From: Palleronia pelagia
GTDB lineage: Bacteria > Pseudomonadota > Alphaproteobacteria > Rhodobacterales > Rhodobacteraceae
Length of the DNA stretch: 64,000 bases
Assembly (NCBI RefSeq): GCF_900110115.1
Contig: NZ_FOCM01000006.1
Span: 186,001 to 250,000, forward strand
Reading direction: 5' to 3'
Each line of letters begins with the position of its first letter. The stretch's first letter is position 1. The notes under the pieces are model-generated. The model was not told the origin of the DNA. It saw only the letters and a program-made list of their open reading frames with translations, and ran no database searches. Both the position numbers and the translations under genes were made by a program. Positions 51,502 to 59,658 of this stretch are shown here, piece by piece.

Positions 51502-51548
51502 GTTAACCGAGGTTAACCATGGCGCGAGGCGGTTGATGAAAGGTTAAC
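51502..51548. promoter_or_regulatory. comM: CtrA-type box and GTTAAC repeats upstream of comM
   Basis: Three GTTAAC palindromes (51502, 51512, 51543) lie in 47 bases. At 51533-51547 the minus strand reads TTAACCTTTCATCAA, a one-mismatch TTAA-N7-TTAA. The first two palindromes are spaced TTAA-N6-TTAA, one base short of a CtrA site. Confidence 0.45.
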
Positions 51549-51560
51549 GCCCGAGGGCGC

Positions 51561-52244
51561 TCAGGCCGCGGGCCAGTCGATTCGCGGCCAGGTTTGGCGA
51601 TAGACGCTGTCTTCGAGCGCGGCGCCCCGCTCGAGCCCCAGTTGCCGCCAGCGCCGGAAGGCCGTCTCGGCCAGGTGGGCGTCGACATAGGCGCGTGCCG
51701 TTTCTCCGACGGGCAGGCTATAGCCGGCGATCCGCGCCGCGACGGGCGCGAAGAACGCGTCCGCGATGGAATAGTCGCCCGCCAGCCAAGGGCCGCCAGA
51801 GCGCGCGAGCGCGTCCGACCAGATCACGTCGAGCCGCGCGAGGTCGGCGGCCACTTTCTCGGGCAACTCGACCTCGGCATAGGCCGTGCGCAGGCACATC
51901 GGGCAGTGCGACCGCAACGCGGCGAAGCCCGCGTGCATCTCGGCCGCGAGGCTGCGCGCCAGCGCGCGCCGTCTCGGATCCGCTGGCCACAGGGGCTGGT
52001 CGGGGAACCTTGCCGCCAGTTCCTCGGCGATGGCCAGCGACTCGGCCACTTCGGCCCCGTCATCGCAGAGCAGGAACGGCACCGTGCGGGCCGGGGGGTG
52101 GCCGATCTGCTGCGCAAGCGGCGGGGTGCCGTAGATCTCGAGCCAGCGGATGTCGACCGGGAGGGCGAAGCGGAACGCCAGAAGGCCCACGCGCATGGAC
52201 CATGAGGAAAAGCCGGGATCGGCCAGGAAAAGCGTGTGTGTCAT
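51561..52244 (-). CDS. Glutathione S-transferase family protein
   Basis: A 227-residue two-domain GST. The thioredoxin-like domain starts TLFLADPGFSSWSMRVGLLAFRFALP, with the Ser-x-x-Ser-type active site (SSWSMR), and has the glutathione-binding RTVPFLLCDDGAEVAESLAIAEEL (cis-Pro, then E-S). The helical C-terminal domain has GGPWLAGDYSIADAFFAPVAARI, the N-capping D of the GST fold. This SSWSMR form is common in alphaproteobacterial GSTs of unknown substrate. The start ATG is at 52244. Single gene. Confidence 0.85.
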   Translation of the reverse strand: MTHTLFLADPGFSSWSMRVGLLAFRFALPVDIRWLEIYGTPPLAQQIGHPPARTVPFLLCDDGAEVAESLAIAEELAARFPDQPLWPADPRRRALARSLAAEMHAGFAALRSHCPMCLRTAYAEVELPEKVAADLARLDVIWSDALARSGGPWLAGDYSIADAFFAPVAARIAGYSLPVGETARAYVDAHLAETAFRRWRQLGLERGAALEDSVYRQTWPRIDWPAA

Positions 52245-52303
52245 GGGACGAGCTTAGGGCCGGGCGAGCGCGCCGCGCAAATTCCCAATGGTGCGCGGGG
52301 GCG

Positions 52304-52870
52304 TCACGGGTGGTGATTGATCGCCTGAATCTCGGCCGGATCAGCATAGCGGAACCGCGACAGGGACAGGTTCTCGATCCGCTGGGCGAACGCGTCCGTG
52401 GTCCGCAGCCGGGCGACACGCTGGTACTGCGTCAGGATCGCGCCGAAATGGGCCACCACGATCACGTCGCCGCCCCGCGCCAGCAGCCGGTCGGCGGCGG
52501 CATCCACCCGCGCCTGAAGGTCGTGCCAGCTTTCGCCGCCGGGCGGGCGGTTGTCGCCGGGCTGGTCCCAGAAGGCGCGGATGCGGTCGGGATCTTCGGC
52601 CGACACGTCGTCATGCGTCCGCATCTCCCAGTCGCCGAAATGGATCTCGCGCAGGTCCGGGTCGTCGGGCAGGCGCGGGCGGTTGCCCTGGATCGCGTCG
52701 GCGGTGGCGCGCGCGCGGTCCAGCGTGGACGAGATCACGGGCGCGTCCGGCAGCGTCTCGGCCAGCCGTTTCAGCCTGTTGGCGTCCGAAAGGTCAGCGG
52801 GCAGGTCCGTCCAGCCCACCATTCCCTTGGCGTGGGTCGGCCCGTGCCGGATCCACCAGAGGACGCTCAC
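52304..52870 (-). CDS. Histidine-phosphatase family protein (CobC-like)
   Basis: A 188-residue phosphoglycerate-mutase-like protein: VLWWIRHGPTHAKGMVGWTDLP (catalytic RHG at 8-10), SSTLDRARATADAI, LREIHFGDWEMRTHDDV and IVVAHFGAILTQY with the second catalytic His. The start is GTG at 52870, which overlaps the CobU stop (GTGA). The pairing with cobU and the size suggest the CobC type (alpha-ribazole phosphatase, the last steps of cobamide loop assembly); other phosphate esters are possible. A longer frame exists but it is cobU read in another frame. Confidence 0.8.
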   Translation of the reverse strand: MSVLWWIRHGPTHAKGMVGWTDLPADLSDANRLKRLAETLPDAPVISSTLDRARATADAIQGNRPRLPDDPDLREIHFGDWEMRTHDDVSAEDPDRIRAFWDQPGDNRPPGGESWHDLQARVDAAADRLLARGGDVIVVAHFGAILTQYQRVARLRTTDAFAQRIENLSLSRFRYADPAEIQAINHHP

Positions 52871-53391
52871 GGTAGCGCGCCCTTCAGCACCATCGGCAGC
52901 CCGGCGGCCACGAGGACGGCCAGGTCGGCCTCGGCCGCGACACGCTGGTTCAGACGGCCTTGGGCGTTGCGGAACCGGCGGCCCAGCGGGGTGTCGGGCA
53001 CGATGCCCTGTCCGGTCTCGTTCGACACGACGATCAGCGGTCCCGGATGTGCGGACAGCGCGGCCATCAGCGTGTCGCAATTCGCCGCCTCGTCCCGCTT
53101 GGCCAGGATGACGTTCGACAGCCAGAGGGTCAGGCAGTCCACAAGGACCAGCGCGCCCGGCGGGGTTTCGGACAGCGCGGCGGGCAGGTCCAGCGGAGCT
53201 TCGATCGTCTGCCATCCGTCGCCGGCGCGCGCGGCACGGTGACGGGCGATCTTCTGGGTCATCTCGTCGTCGAAGGCCTGCGCGGTGGCCATGTAGATGC
53301 GCAGAATGTCGCACCCTTTTGCCAATGTTTCCGCATAGTTGGACTTACCCGAGGCCGCGCCGCCTAGAATGAAAGTGAGTCTTGGCAACAA
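52867..53391 (-). CDS. cobU: Adenosylcobinamide kinase/guanylyltransferase
   Basis: A 174-residue bifunctional enzyme of cobalamin assembly (also named CobP). The P-loop is TFILGGAASGKSNYAE (residues 6-21). Family blocks are YMATAQAFDDEMTQKIARHRAARAGDGWQTIEAPLDL, VLVDCLTLWLSN, VSNETGQGIVPDTPLGRRFRNAQGRLNQRVAAEADLAVLVAAGLPMVLKG. The guanylylated His is in KIARHRAAR. It phosphorylates adenosylcobinamide and adds GMP. Other cob genes are elsewhere. Overlaps the phosphatase gene by four bases. 118 bases separate it from divergent rpoH. Confidence 0.93.
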   Translation of the reverse strand: MLPRLTFILGGAASGKSNYAETLAKGCDILRIYMATAQAFDDEMTQKIARHRAARAGDGWQTIEAPLDLPAALSETPPGALVLVDCLTLWLSNVILAKRDEAANCDTLMAALSAHPGPLIVVSNETGQGIVPDTPLGRRFRNAQGRLNQRVAAEADLAVLVAAGLPMVLKGALP

Positions 53392-53509
53392 AAAAACGGA
53401 ACTTTCTTCGTGACGCGGCGTCTGGAGATCATAGGGCTATGTGAAAAGATAACAAATGCACCGTTCGCACATGCCCAGCCAAGGACGAAGACCACTGGGA
53501 GATTGATGA

Positions 53510-54388
53510 ATGGCATTCGATGGCTTTTCCGACCAGACACTTTCGCGCCGCGCGATGCAAGCCGAGCTGCTGGACGCCGAGACCGAGCTGAAGCTCGCCT
53601 ACGCGTGGCGGGACGAGCGGGATGAAGCCGCCCTGCATCGCCTGATCACCGCCTATATGCGCCTCGCCATTTCGATGGCCGCGAAGTTCCGCCGCTACGG
53701 CGCGCCGATGAACGACCTGATCCAGGAGGCCGGCCTCGGCCTCATGAAAGCCGCTGACAAGTTCGACCCCGACCGGGGCGTGCGCTTCTCGACCTACGCC
53801 GTCTGGTGGATCAAGGCGTCGATCCAGGACTACGTGATGCGCAACTGGTCCATGGTGCGGACGGGGTCGACCAGCAGCCAAAAGTCGCTCTTCTTCAACC
53901 TGCGTCGCGTGCAGGCCCGTCTCGAGCGCGAAGCCGCGGCCCGGGGCGAACCGCTCGATCGCCACCAGATGCGCCACATGATCTCAGTCGAGGTCGGTGT
54001 GCCGCTGCACGACGTCGAGATGATGGAAGGCCGCCTGGCCGGGTCCGACTTCTCGCTGAATGCGACCCAGTCGACCGAGGACGAGGGCCGCCAGTGGATC
54101 GACGCGCTGGAAGACGATAGTGCACAGGCTGACGAGACTGTCAGCCACCGCAAGGACATCGACACCCTGCGCGAATGGCTCGTGGATGCCATGGGCCAGC
54201 TGAATGAGCGCGAGCAGTTCATCGTCCGCGAACGCAAGCTGCGCGATCAGGCCCGCACGCTGGAAAGCCTCGGCACCGAGCTGGGCCTGTCGAAGGAGCG
54301 GGTTCGCCAACTCGAAGCGGCGGCATTCCAGAAGATGCGCAAGTCGCTCGAGACCCAGTCCGCCGAAGTGCATCACTTCCTCGCGTGA
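53510..54388 (+). CDS. rpoH: RNA polymerase sigma-32 factor (RpoHII-like)
   Basis: A 292-residue heat/stress sigma factor. Region 2 is LITAYMRLAISMAAKFRRYGAPMNDLIQEAGLGLMKAADKFDPDRGVRFSTYAVWWIKASIQDYVMRNWSMVRTG, followed by the RpoH box QKSLFFNLRR, region 3, and region 4 with the helix-turn-helix LESLGTELGLSKERVRQLEAAAFQKMRKSL. From memory it is closer to the second RpoH (RpoHII) of Rhodobacter, linked to oxidative stress, than to RpoHI. The start is ATG at 53510. A classic intrinsic terminator follows 20 bases after the stop, inside the next gene. Confidence 0.93.
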   Translation: MAFDGFSDQTLSRRAMQAELLDAETELKLAYAWRDERDEAALHRLITAYMRLAISMAAKFRRYGAPMNDLIQEAGLGLMKAADKFDPDRGVRFSTYAVWWIKASIQDYVMRNWSMVRTGSTSSQKSLFFNLRRVQARLEREAAARGEPLDRHQMRHMISVEVGVPLHDVEMMEGRLAGSDFSLNATQSTEDEGRQWIDALEDDSAQADETVSHRKDIDTLREWLVDAMGQLNEREQFIVRERKLRDQARTLESLGTELGLSKERVRQLEAAAFQKMRKSLETQSAEVHHFLA

Positions 54389-55197
54389 ACGCGACACGTT
54401 CGATTTGGGCCGCCCTGTTCCTCGGGGCGGCCTTTTCCGTTGCGGCGGCGCAGGCGCAGAACGCGCCGGATGTGCCGCTGGACGCGGATATCGTGGTGAT
54501 GGGCGAGTTGCACGATATCGCGCTGCACCATGAAAACCAGTCCGCGTGGGTGACCCGCATGGCACCGGCGGCGGTCGTTTTCGAGATGCTGCCGCCCGAG
54601 CTTGCCGAAATCGCCGAGGACATGCGCGGGGCGGAGACCGAGGCGCTGGGCGCCGCGCTGGCTTGGGAAGAACGGGGTTGGCCCGATTTCCCGAGCTATC
54701 ATCCGATCTTCACGGCGCTTGGCGAGGCGCGCATCTACGGTGCCGAAGTCCCGCGCGATGACCTTTCGCGCGCCGTGTCCCAAGGGGCGGCGGCGGTCTT
54801 CGGCGACGGGGCGGAGCGTTTCCTGCTGGATCTGGACCTTCCGCTGGAAGAGCAGACGCTGCGCGAGGATCTGCAGGACCGCGCCCATTGCGGGCTGATG
54901 CCGCCCGAGATGCTTCCCGGCATGGTGGAGGTGCAGCGCCTGCGCGACGCCGTGCTGGCGCGCACGGCGCTGACCGCGCTGAACGAGACCGGCGGTCCGG
55001 TCGCGGTCATCACCGGCAACGGCCACGCGCGGACCGACTGGGGGGTGCCCGCGTACCTGCGGGCGGCCGATCCGGACGTCACGGTGCACGCCATCGGGCA
55101 GGTCCTGCCGGATGACGAGGCCATGCCCTTCGACACGCGCCTGTCCTTCGCGGTGGACCTGTCCCATCGCGGCGATCCCTGCGATGCGCTGCGCTGA
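54385..55197 (+). CDS. ChaN-type heme-binding-family secreted protein
   Basis: A 270-residue protein with a signal peptide (NATRSIWAALFLGAAFSVAAAQA) and the ChaN/Cofac_haem_bdg fold: VPLDADIVVMGELHDIALHHENQSAWVTRMAPAAVVFEMLPPEL, ALAWEERGWPDFPSYHPIFTAL, and VAVITGNGHARTDWGVPAYLR. The GELHD and GNGHAR stretches are the family's conserved ligand residues; Campylobacter ChaN binds heme. The start is GTG at 54385, overlapping the rpoH stop (GTGA). The signal-peptide codons contain an intrinsic terminator, so most rpoH transcripts may stop before this gene. Confidence 0.75.
   Translation: MNATRSIWAALFLGAAFSVAAAQAQNAPDVPLDADIVVMGELHDIALHHENQSAWVTRMAPAAVVFEMLPPELAEIAEDMRGAETEALGAALAWEERGWPDFPSYHPIFTALGEARIYGAEVPRDDLSRAVSQGAAAVFGDGAERFLLDLDLPLEEQTLREDLQDRAHCGLMPPEMLPGMVEVQRLRDAVLARTALTALNETGGPVAVITGNGHARTDWGVPAYLRAADPDVTVHAIGQVLPDDEAMPFDTRLSFAVDLSHRGDPCDALR
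54408..54438 (+). terminator. Intrinsic terminator of rpoH inside the ChaN-type gene
   Basis: GGCCGCCC (54408-54415), a 9-base loop, GGGCGGCC (54425-54432), and TTTTCC make a textbook hairpin plus T-run, 20 bases after the rpoH stop and within codons 8-18 of the next gene. The same stem is used after pilin 1. Confidence 0.75.
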
Positions 55198-55240
55198 GCG
55201 GCTGGACGCCATCGCCCCCCCGGCCTAGGGTCACGCCGAC

Positions 55241-56464
55241 ATGCTGGACGGCAAGCACATTCTCCTGATCGTGGGTGGCGGAATCGCCGCCTACAAGACG
55301 CTCGACCTGATCCGCCGCCTGCGCGACCGGGGCGCCGAGGTCACGCCGGTGCTGACCCGGGCGGGCGCGGAATTCGTCACGCCCCTGTCGATCAGCGCGC
55401 TGGCCGGGCGCAAGGTCTATTCCGACCTGTGGGACCTCACCGACGAGGCCGAGATGGGGCATATCCAGCTGAGCCGCGTGGCCGACCTGGTGGTCGTCGC
55501 GCCCGCCACCGCCGACCTGATGGCGAAGATGGCGCAGGGGCACGCGGACGACCTGGCATCGACCCTGCTGCTGGCCACCGACACGCCGGTCCTGGTCGCG
55601 CCGGCCATGAATGTCCGGATGTGGGAGCATCCGGCCACCCAGCGCAACCTGGCCACGCTGGCCTCGGACGGCATCGCCCGCGTCGGCCCGAACGCCGGCG
55701 GCATGGCCTGCGGCGAATACGGCCCCGGTCGCATGGCCGAGGTCCCCGAGATCATCGCGGCGATCGAGACGCGCCTGGGCGGCGGGCCGCTGTCTGGGCG
55801 GCACGTGATCGTCACCTCGGGCCCGACGCACGAGCCCATCGACCCCGTCCGCTACATCGCCAACCGGTCCTCGGGCGCGCAGGGCAGCGCCATCGCCGCC
55901 GCGCTGCGGGACCTGGGCGCACGGGTCAGCTTCGTCACGGGGCCCGCGACAGCCGCGCCGCCGCAGGGTGTCGACGTGATCGCCGTGGAAACGGCGCAGC
56001 AGATGCTCGACGCGGTCGAGGCCGCGCTGCCCGCCGACGCGGCCGTCTTCGCCGCGGCCGTGGCCGACTGGCGCGTCACCGGTGCCGCCGCGCAGAAGAT
56101 GAAGAAGGGCCCCGCCGGTATGCCCCAACTGGCGCTGGCCGAGAATCCCGACATCCTGGCCACCGTGTCCGCCAAGGGCGCGGATCGACCTGCGCTCGTG
56201 GTGGGCTTCGCGGCCGAGACGGAGAACGTGATCGAACACGCCACCGCCAAGCGCCTGCGCAAGGGCTGCGACTGGATCGTCGCCAACGACGTGTCCGAGG
56301 GCACGGGGATCATGGGCGGGACCGAGAACGCGGTGACCCTGATCTCGGCGGACGGCGCCGAGGCCTGGCCGCGCGACAGCAAGGCCGCCGTGGCGCGGAA
56401 GCTGGCGCAGCGCATCGCGGACCACCTTTCTGTCGGCCAGGCGCAAGGGTCGGCGGCGGAATGA
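55241..56464 (+). CDS. coaBC: Bifunctional phosphopantothenoylcysteine decarboxylase/synthase
   Basis: A 407-residue CoA synthesis enzyme. The CoaC flavoprotein half (about 1-185) has [62 protein letters not shown] and [19 protein letters not shown] with the catalytic His/Asn. The CoaB half has [42 protein letters not shown] and KMKKGPAGM, the mobile lysine loop. Its stop overlaps the start of dut (ATGA), the usual coaBC-dut pair of alphaproteobacteria. Confidence 0.94.
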   Translation: MLDGKHILLIVGGGIAAYKTLDLIRRLRDRGAEVTPVLTRAGAEFVTPLSISALAGRKVYSDLWDLTDEAEMGHIQLSRVADLVVVAPATADLMAKMAQGHADDLASTLLLATDTPVLVAPAMNVRMWEHPATQRNLATLASDGIARVGPNAGGMACGEYGPGRMAEVPEIIAAIETRLGGGPLSGRHVIVTSGPTHEPIDPVRYIANRSSGAQGSAIAAALRDLGARVSFVTGPATAAPPQGVDVIAVETAQQMLDAVEAALPADAAVFAAAVADWRVTGAAAQKMKKGPAGMPQLALAENPDILATVSAKGADRPALVVGFAAETENVIEHATAKRLRKGCDWIVANDVSEGTGIMGGTENAVTLISADGAEAWPRDSKAAVARKLAQRIADHLSVGQAQGSAAE

Positions 56465-56934
56465 CCGACAGGATCGACGTCAGAATATGGCGGCTCGGCA
56501 CCGCCGACCCCGCCATCGCGCTGCCAGACTATGCCAGCGCCGGGGCAGCGGGTGCCGACCTGCGCGCCAACTTTCCGGCCGCGGCGCGCGACGAGGGGCT
56601 GAGCCTTGGCCCCATGGAGCGCGCGCTCGTGCCCACCGGGCTGGCCGTCGCGCTGCCCGACGGGTTCGAGATGCAGATCCGTCCCCGCTCGGGCCTCGCT
56701 TTGCGGCATGGCCTGACGCTGCTGAACACGCCTGGCACCGTCGATGCCGACTACCGGGGCGAGGTCGGGGTGCTGATGGTCAACCTCGGGGCCACGCCGG
56801 TCACGATCACCCACGGCATGCGGATCGCGCAGGCGGTGGTGGCGCCGGTGGTGCAGGCCGGGTTCACCGAGACCAACAGCCTCGACGACACCGATCGCGG
56901 CACGGGCGGCTTCGGATCCACAGGGGTCGACTGA
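56461..56934 (+). CDS. dut: dUTP diphosphatase
   Basis: A 157-residue trimeric dUTPase. All five motifs are visible: [10 protein letters not shown] (1), [12 protein letters not shown] (2, Ser/Arg), [20 protein letters not shown] (3, catalytic Asp), [10 protein letters not shown] (4), and the flexible tail [10 protein letters not shown] (5). It keeps uracil out of DNA and supplies dUMP. Linked to coaBC by ATGA and to the following ThiF-type gene by TGATG, so this is one operon. Confidence 0.95.
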   Translation: MTDRIDVRIWRLGTADPAIALPDYASAGAAGADLRANFPAAARDEGLSLGPMERALVPTGLAVALPDGFEMQIRPRSGLALRHGLTLLNTPGTVDADYRGEVGVLMVNLGATPVTITHGMRIAQAVVAPVVQAGFTETNSLDDTDRGTGGFGSTGVD

Positions 56935-57965
56935 TGCTCATCGTCCTGATCATCGCGGGCGCGCTGTGGTGGTGGACCGGGCGCAAGGGATGGCCGACGC
57001 AGCCGCGCCTTCTGCTGCTGGGCCTGCTTTACGTCACCGTGCTGGCGCTGACGCTGATTCCCGGGCCGCTTCGTCAACTGCTGGGCGGCTCCACCGGCGA
57101 ATGGCTGGTGGTGGGCGGCATCGGCGCGCTGGTCGCAGCTTACGGGTTGGGTCTCAGCCGTCTGCGCAAGCGTGTCCGGCCCGAGAACCGCCCGAAAGAG
57201 CAGCCCACCGGCACCTTCGCCCCGGGCGAGCTGGATCGCTACGCCCGCCACGTGGTGCTGCGCGAGATCGGCGGCACGGGACAGAAGCGGCTGAAACAGG
57301 CGCGGGTGCTGGTGGTCGGCGCGGGTGGTCTTGGCAGCCCGGCGATGCTGTACCTCGCGGCCGCTGGCGTGGGCACCATCGGGGTCATCGACGACGACCG
57401 CGTCGAGGCCACCAACCTGCAACGCCAGGTGATCCACGCCGACGCGCGGATCGGGATGCCCAAGGTGGTCTCGGCCGAGGCCGCGATGAAGGCGGTGAAC
57501 CCCTTTGTCGAGGTGAAGCCGTATCACCGGCGCCTGGACGCGGACATCGCCGGTGACCTTGTCGCCGACTACGATCTCGTCTTGGACGGCTGCGATGATT
57601 TCGGGACGCGGCGGGCGGTCAACGCGGCCTGCGTCGCGGCGGGCGTGCCTTTGGTCTCGGGTGCGCTGTCCCCGTGGGAGGGGCAGGTGTCGGTGTTCGA
57701 AGGGCGCGGCGACGTGCCCTGTTATGCGTGCGTTTTCCCCAAGGCACCGGCGCCGGGCCAGTCGGCCACCTGCGCCGAGGCGGGCGTGCTGGGTCCGCTG
57801 CCGGGGATCGTCGGGTCGATGATGGCGTCCGAGGCGGTGAAGGTGCTGACCGGCGCGGGCGAGCCCCTGCGCGGGCGCATGGCGATCCACGACGCGCTTT
57901 ACGTCGAGAACCGGACGATCACCCTGTCGCGCCGGGCCGACTGCGCCGTCTGCGGCAAGACGTGA
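56934..57965 (+). CDS. moeB: Membrane-anchored E1-like adenylyltransferase (MoeB/ThiF family)
   Basis: A 343-residue protein. The first 80 residues hold two to three hydrophobic helices ([53 protein letters not shown]), unusual for a cytosolic E1. The E1 domain has RYARHVVLREIGGTGQKRLKQARVLVVGAGGLGSPAMLYLAAAGVGTIGVIDDDRVEATNLQRQVIH, DLVLDGCDDFGTRRAVNAAC, and two CxxC zinc pairs (CYAC, CAVC). The catalytic-Cys region is GQSATCAEAGVLGPLPG. It adenylates a ubiquitin-like sulfur carrier (MoaD or ThiS). The rhodanese tail of MoeBR proteins is absent. Confidence 0.85.
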   Translation: MLIVLIIAGALWWWTGRKGWPTQPRLLLLGLLYVTVLALTLIPGPLRQLLGGSTGEWLVVGGIGALVAAYGLGLSRLRKRVRPENRPKEQPTGTFAPGELDRYARHVVLREIGGTGQKRLKQARVLVVGAGGLGSPAMLYLAAAGVGTIGVIDDDRVEATNLQRQVIHADARIGMPKVVSAEAAMKAVNPFVEVKPYHRRLDADIAGDLVADYDLVLDGCDDFGTRRAVNAACVAAGVPLVSGALSPWEGQVSVFEGRGDVPCYACVFPKAPAPGQSATCAEAGVLGPLPGIVGSMMASEAVKVLTGAGEPLRGRMAIHDALYVENRTITLSRRADCAVCGKT

Positions 57966-58037
57966 TCGGCGCGCGGCGGGGTTGCAGCCCACCGCCATGC
58001 GCGGTCTGATCGCCCAATGCCATTCAGGAGAACGCCC

Positions 58038-58826
58038 ATGAAACCCGTGATTCTTGCCGCCGCCCTTGGCGTGCTCGCCGTCCCCGCCCTTGCCGGGTCG
58101 CACCTGCCTGACCTCGACGGTCGCGAAGTCGTCGTCGTGACCGAAAACGCCTATCCGCCGCTGCAATACATCAAGCCCAGCACGGGCGAGGCCGTGGGCT
58201 GGGAATACGACGCCATGGCCGAGATCGCCGAGCGCATCAACATCGATGTCAGCTACGAGAACACCAGCTGGGACGCGATGATCCCGGCCATCTCGAACGC
58301 GCAGTACGACATGGGAATGACCGGGATCACCATCCGCGACGACCGGGCCGAGGTGGTGGATTTCTCGGATCCCTACATGCGCTCGGAAATGGTGATGCTG
58401 GTGGCCGCGGGCGAGGATCGGTTTTCCACGGCCGAGGAATTCGCCGCGAACGAGGACCTGCTGATCGGCACCCAGCCGGGCACCACGCCCTTCTACGTGG
58501 GCATCTACGAGGTGCTGGACGGGGACGAGCAGAACCCCCGCATGCGCCTGTTCGAGACCTTCGGTGCGGCGGTGCAGGCCCTGCGGATCGGCGATATCGA
58601 CCTGGTTCTGACCGACGGCACGGCCGGGCAGGGCTACGTCGCGGCCTCCAACGGTGCGCTCGAGATCATCGGCGAAAAGCTCGGGACCGAGGATTTCGGC
58701 TTCATCTTCCCCAAGGGCAGTGACCTTGTCGCGCCGATCAACGCCGCCATCGCCGACATGCGCGAGGACGGGACGATCGAGGCGCTGAACCAGAAGTGGT
58801 TCGTCGACACGCCCCTGGGCCAATAG
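58038..58826 (+). CDS. Polar amino-acid-type ABC transporter substrate-binding protein
   Basis: A 262-residue secreted binding protein with signal peptide [19 protein letters not shown]. The type III solute-binding fold has [97 protein letters not shown] and the closing [36 protein letters not shown]. The start at 58038 follows AGGAG; an earlier ATG adds seven residues. The permease gene starts on the next base after its stop. Ligand open: amino acid or related. Confidence 0.9.
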   Translation: MKPVILAAALGVLAVPALAGSHLPDLDGREVVVVTENAYPPLQYIKPSTGEAVGWEYDAMAEIAERINIDVSYENTSWDAMIPAISNAQYDMGMTGITIRDDRAEVVDFSDPYMRSEMVMLVAAGEDRFSTAEEFAANEDLLIGTQPGTTPFYVGIYEVLDGDEQNPRMRLFETFGAAVQALRIGDIDLVLTDGTAGQGYVAASNGALEIIGEKLGTEDFGFIFPKGSDLVAPINAAIADMREDGTIEALNQKWFVDTPLGQ

Positions 58827-59594
58827 GTGCAAACGCGCGGCGACTTCCCGTGGTGGCTGGTCGCCGCCTCTGCCCTCGGGCTTTATTTCCTGTGGCGGAT
58901 CGTCTCGGACGATCTGTATTCGCAGGTCCTGACGACCCTGTCGCGGGGCGTGGCGATCACGCTGTTCGTCACGGTCGTGGGCTTTGCGCTGGCGTCGCTG
59001 CTGGGCCTGCTGCTGGCGCTGGGATCGACGGCGCGCTGGATGGTGGTGCGGCAGGCCGTGCGCTTCTACGTGGAGATCGTGCGCGGCATCCCGATACTCG
59101 TGCTGCTGCTGTATGTGGCCTTCGTGCTGGCGCCGTTCCTGGTCGAACTTTGGAACCTCATCGGCCTGCCCGAGGCGCGCACCCGTGACTTCCCGCTGAT
59201 CTGGCGGGCCATCCTCGCGCTGGTGATCGGCTATTCCGCGTTCATTGCCGAGGTGTTCCGCGCCGGATTGCTGAGCGTCGATCCCGGCCAGATCGAAGCG
59301 GCCAAGGCGCTGGGGCTGAGCTCGTGGCAGCGGTTCCGGCTGATCGTGCTGCCCCAGGCGATCAAGACGATCCTGCCGCCGCTGGGCAACGACTTCATCG
59401 CGATGATCAAGGATTCCAGCCTCGTCTCGGTGCTGGGCGTGCTGGACATCACGCAACTGGGCAAGGTCACCGCCGCCGGGAACTTCCGCTATTTCGAGAC
59501 CTACAACGTCGTGGCGTTCCTGTACCTCGCCATGACCATCGGGCTGTCGTTGTTGCTCAGACGGCTCGAGCGGCAACTGAACCGCAAGCCCTGA
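58827..59594 (+). CDS. Polar amino-acid-type ABC transporter permease
   Basis: A 255-residue permease of the HisMQ type: VLTTLSRGVAITLFVTVVGFALASLLGLLLALG, RQAVRFYVEIVRGIPILVLLLYVAFV, and the EAA loop VDPGQIEAAKALGLSSWQRFRLIVLPQAIKTILPPLGNDFIAMIKDSSL. It starts with GTG at 58827, directly after the binding protein stop TAG. No second permease or ATPase gene follows (an M3 peptidase does), so the transporter is incomplete in the window. Confidence 0.9.
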   Translation: MQTRGDFPWWLVAASALGLYFLWRIVSDDLYSQVLTTLSRGVAITLFVTVVGFALASLLGLLLALGSTARWMVVRQAVRFYVEIVRGIPILVLLLYVAFVLAPFLVELWNLIGLPEARTRDFPLIWRAILALVIGYSAFIAEVFRAGLLSVDPGQIEAAKALGLSSWQRFRLIVLPQAIKTILPPLGNDFIAMIKDSSLVSVLGVLDITQLGKVTAAGNFRYFETYNVVAFLYLAMTIGLSLLLRRLERQLNRKP

Positions 59595-59658
59595 CGGGGT
59601 AGCCAAGCGGCGCGTTGCACCATAGCTCTTGTCACAGACCCCGATCAGGAGCCGATAC

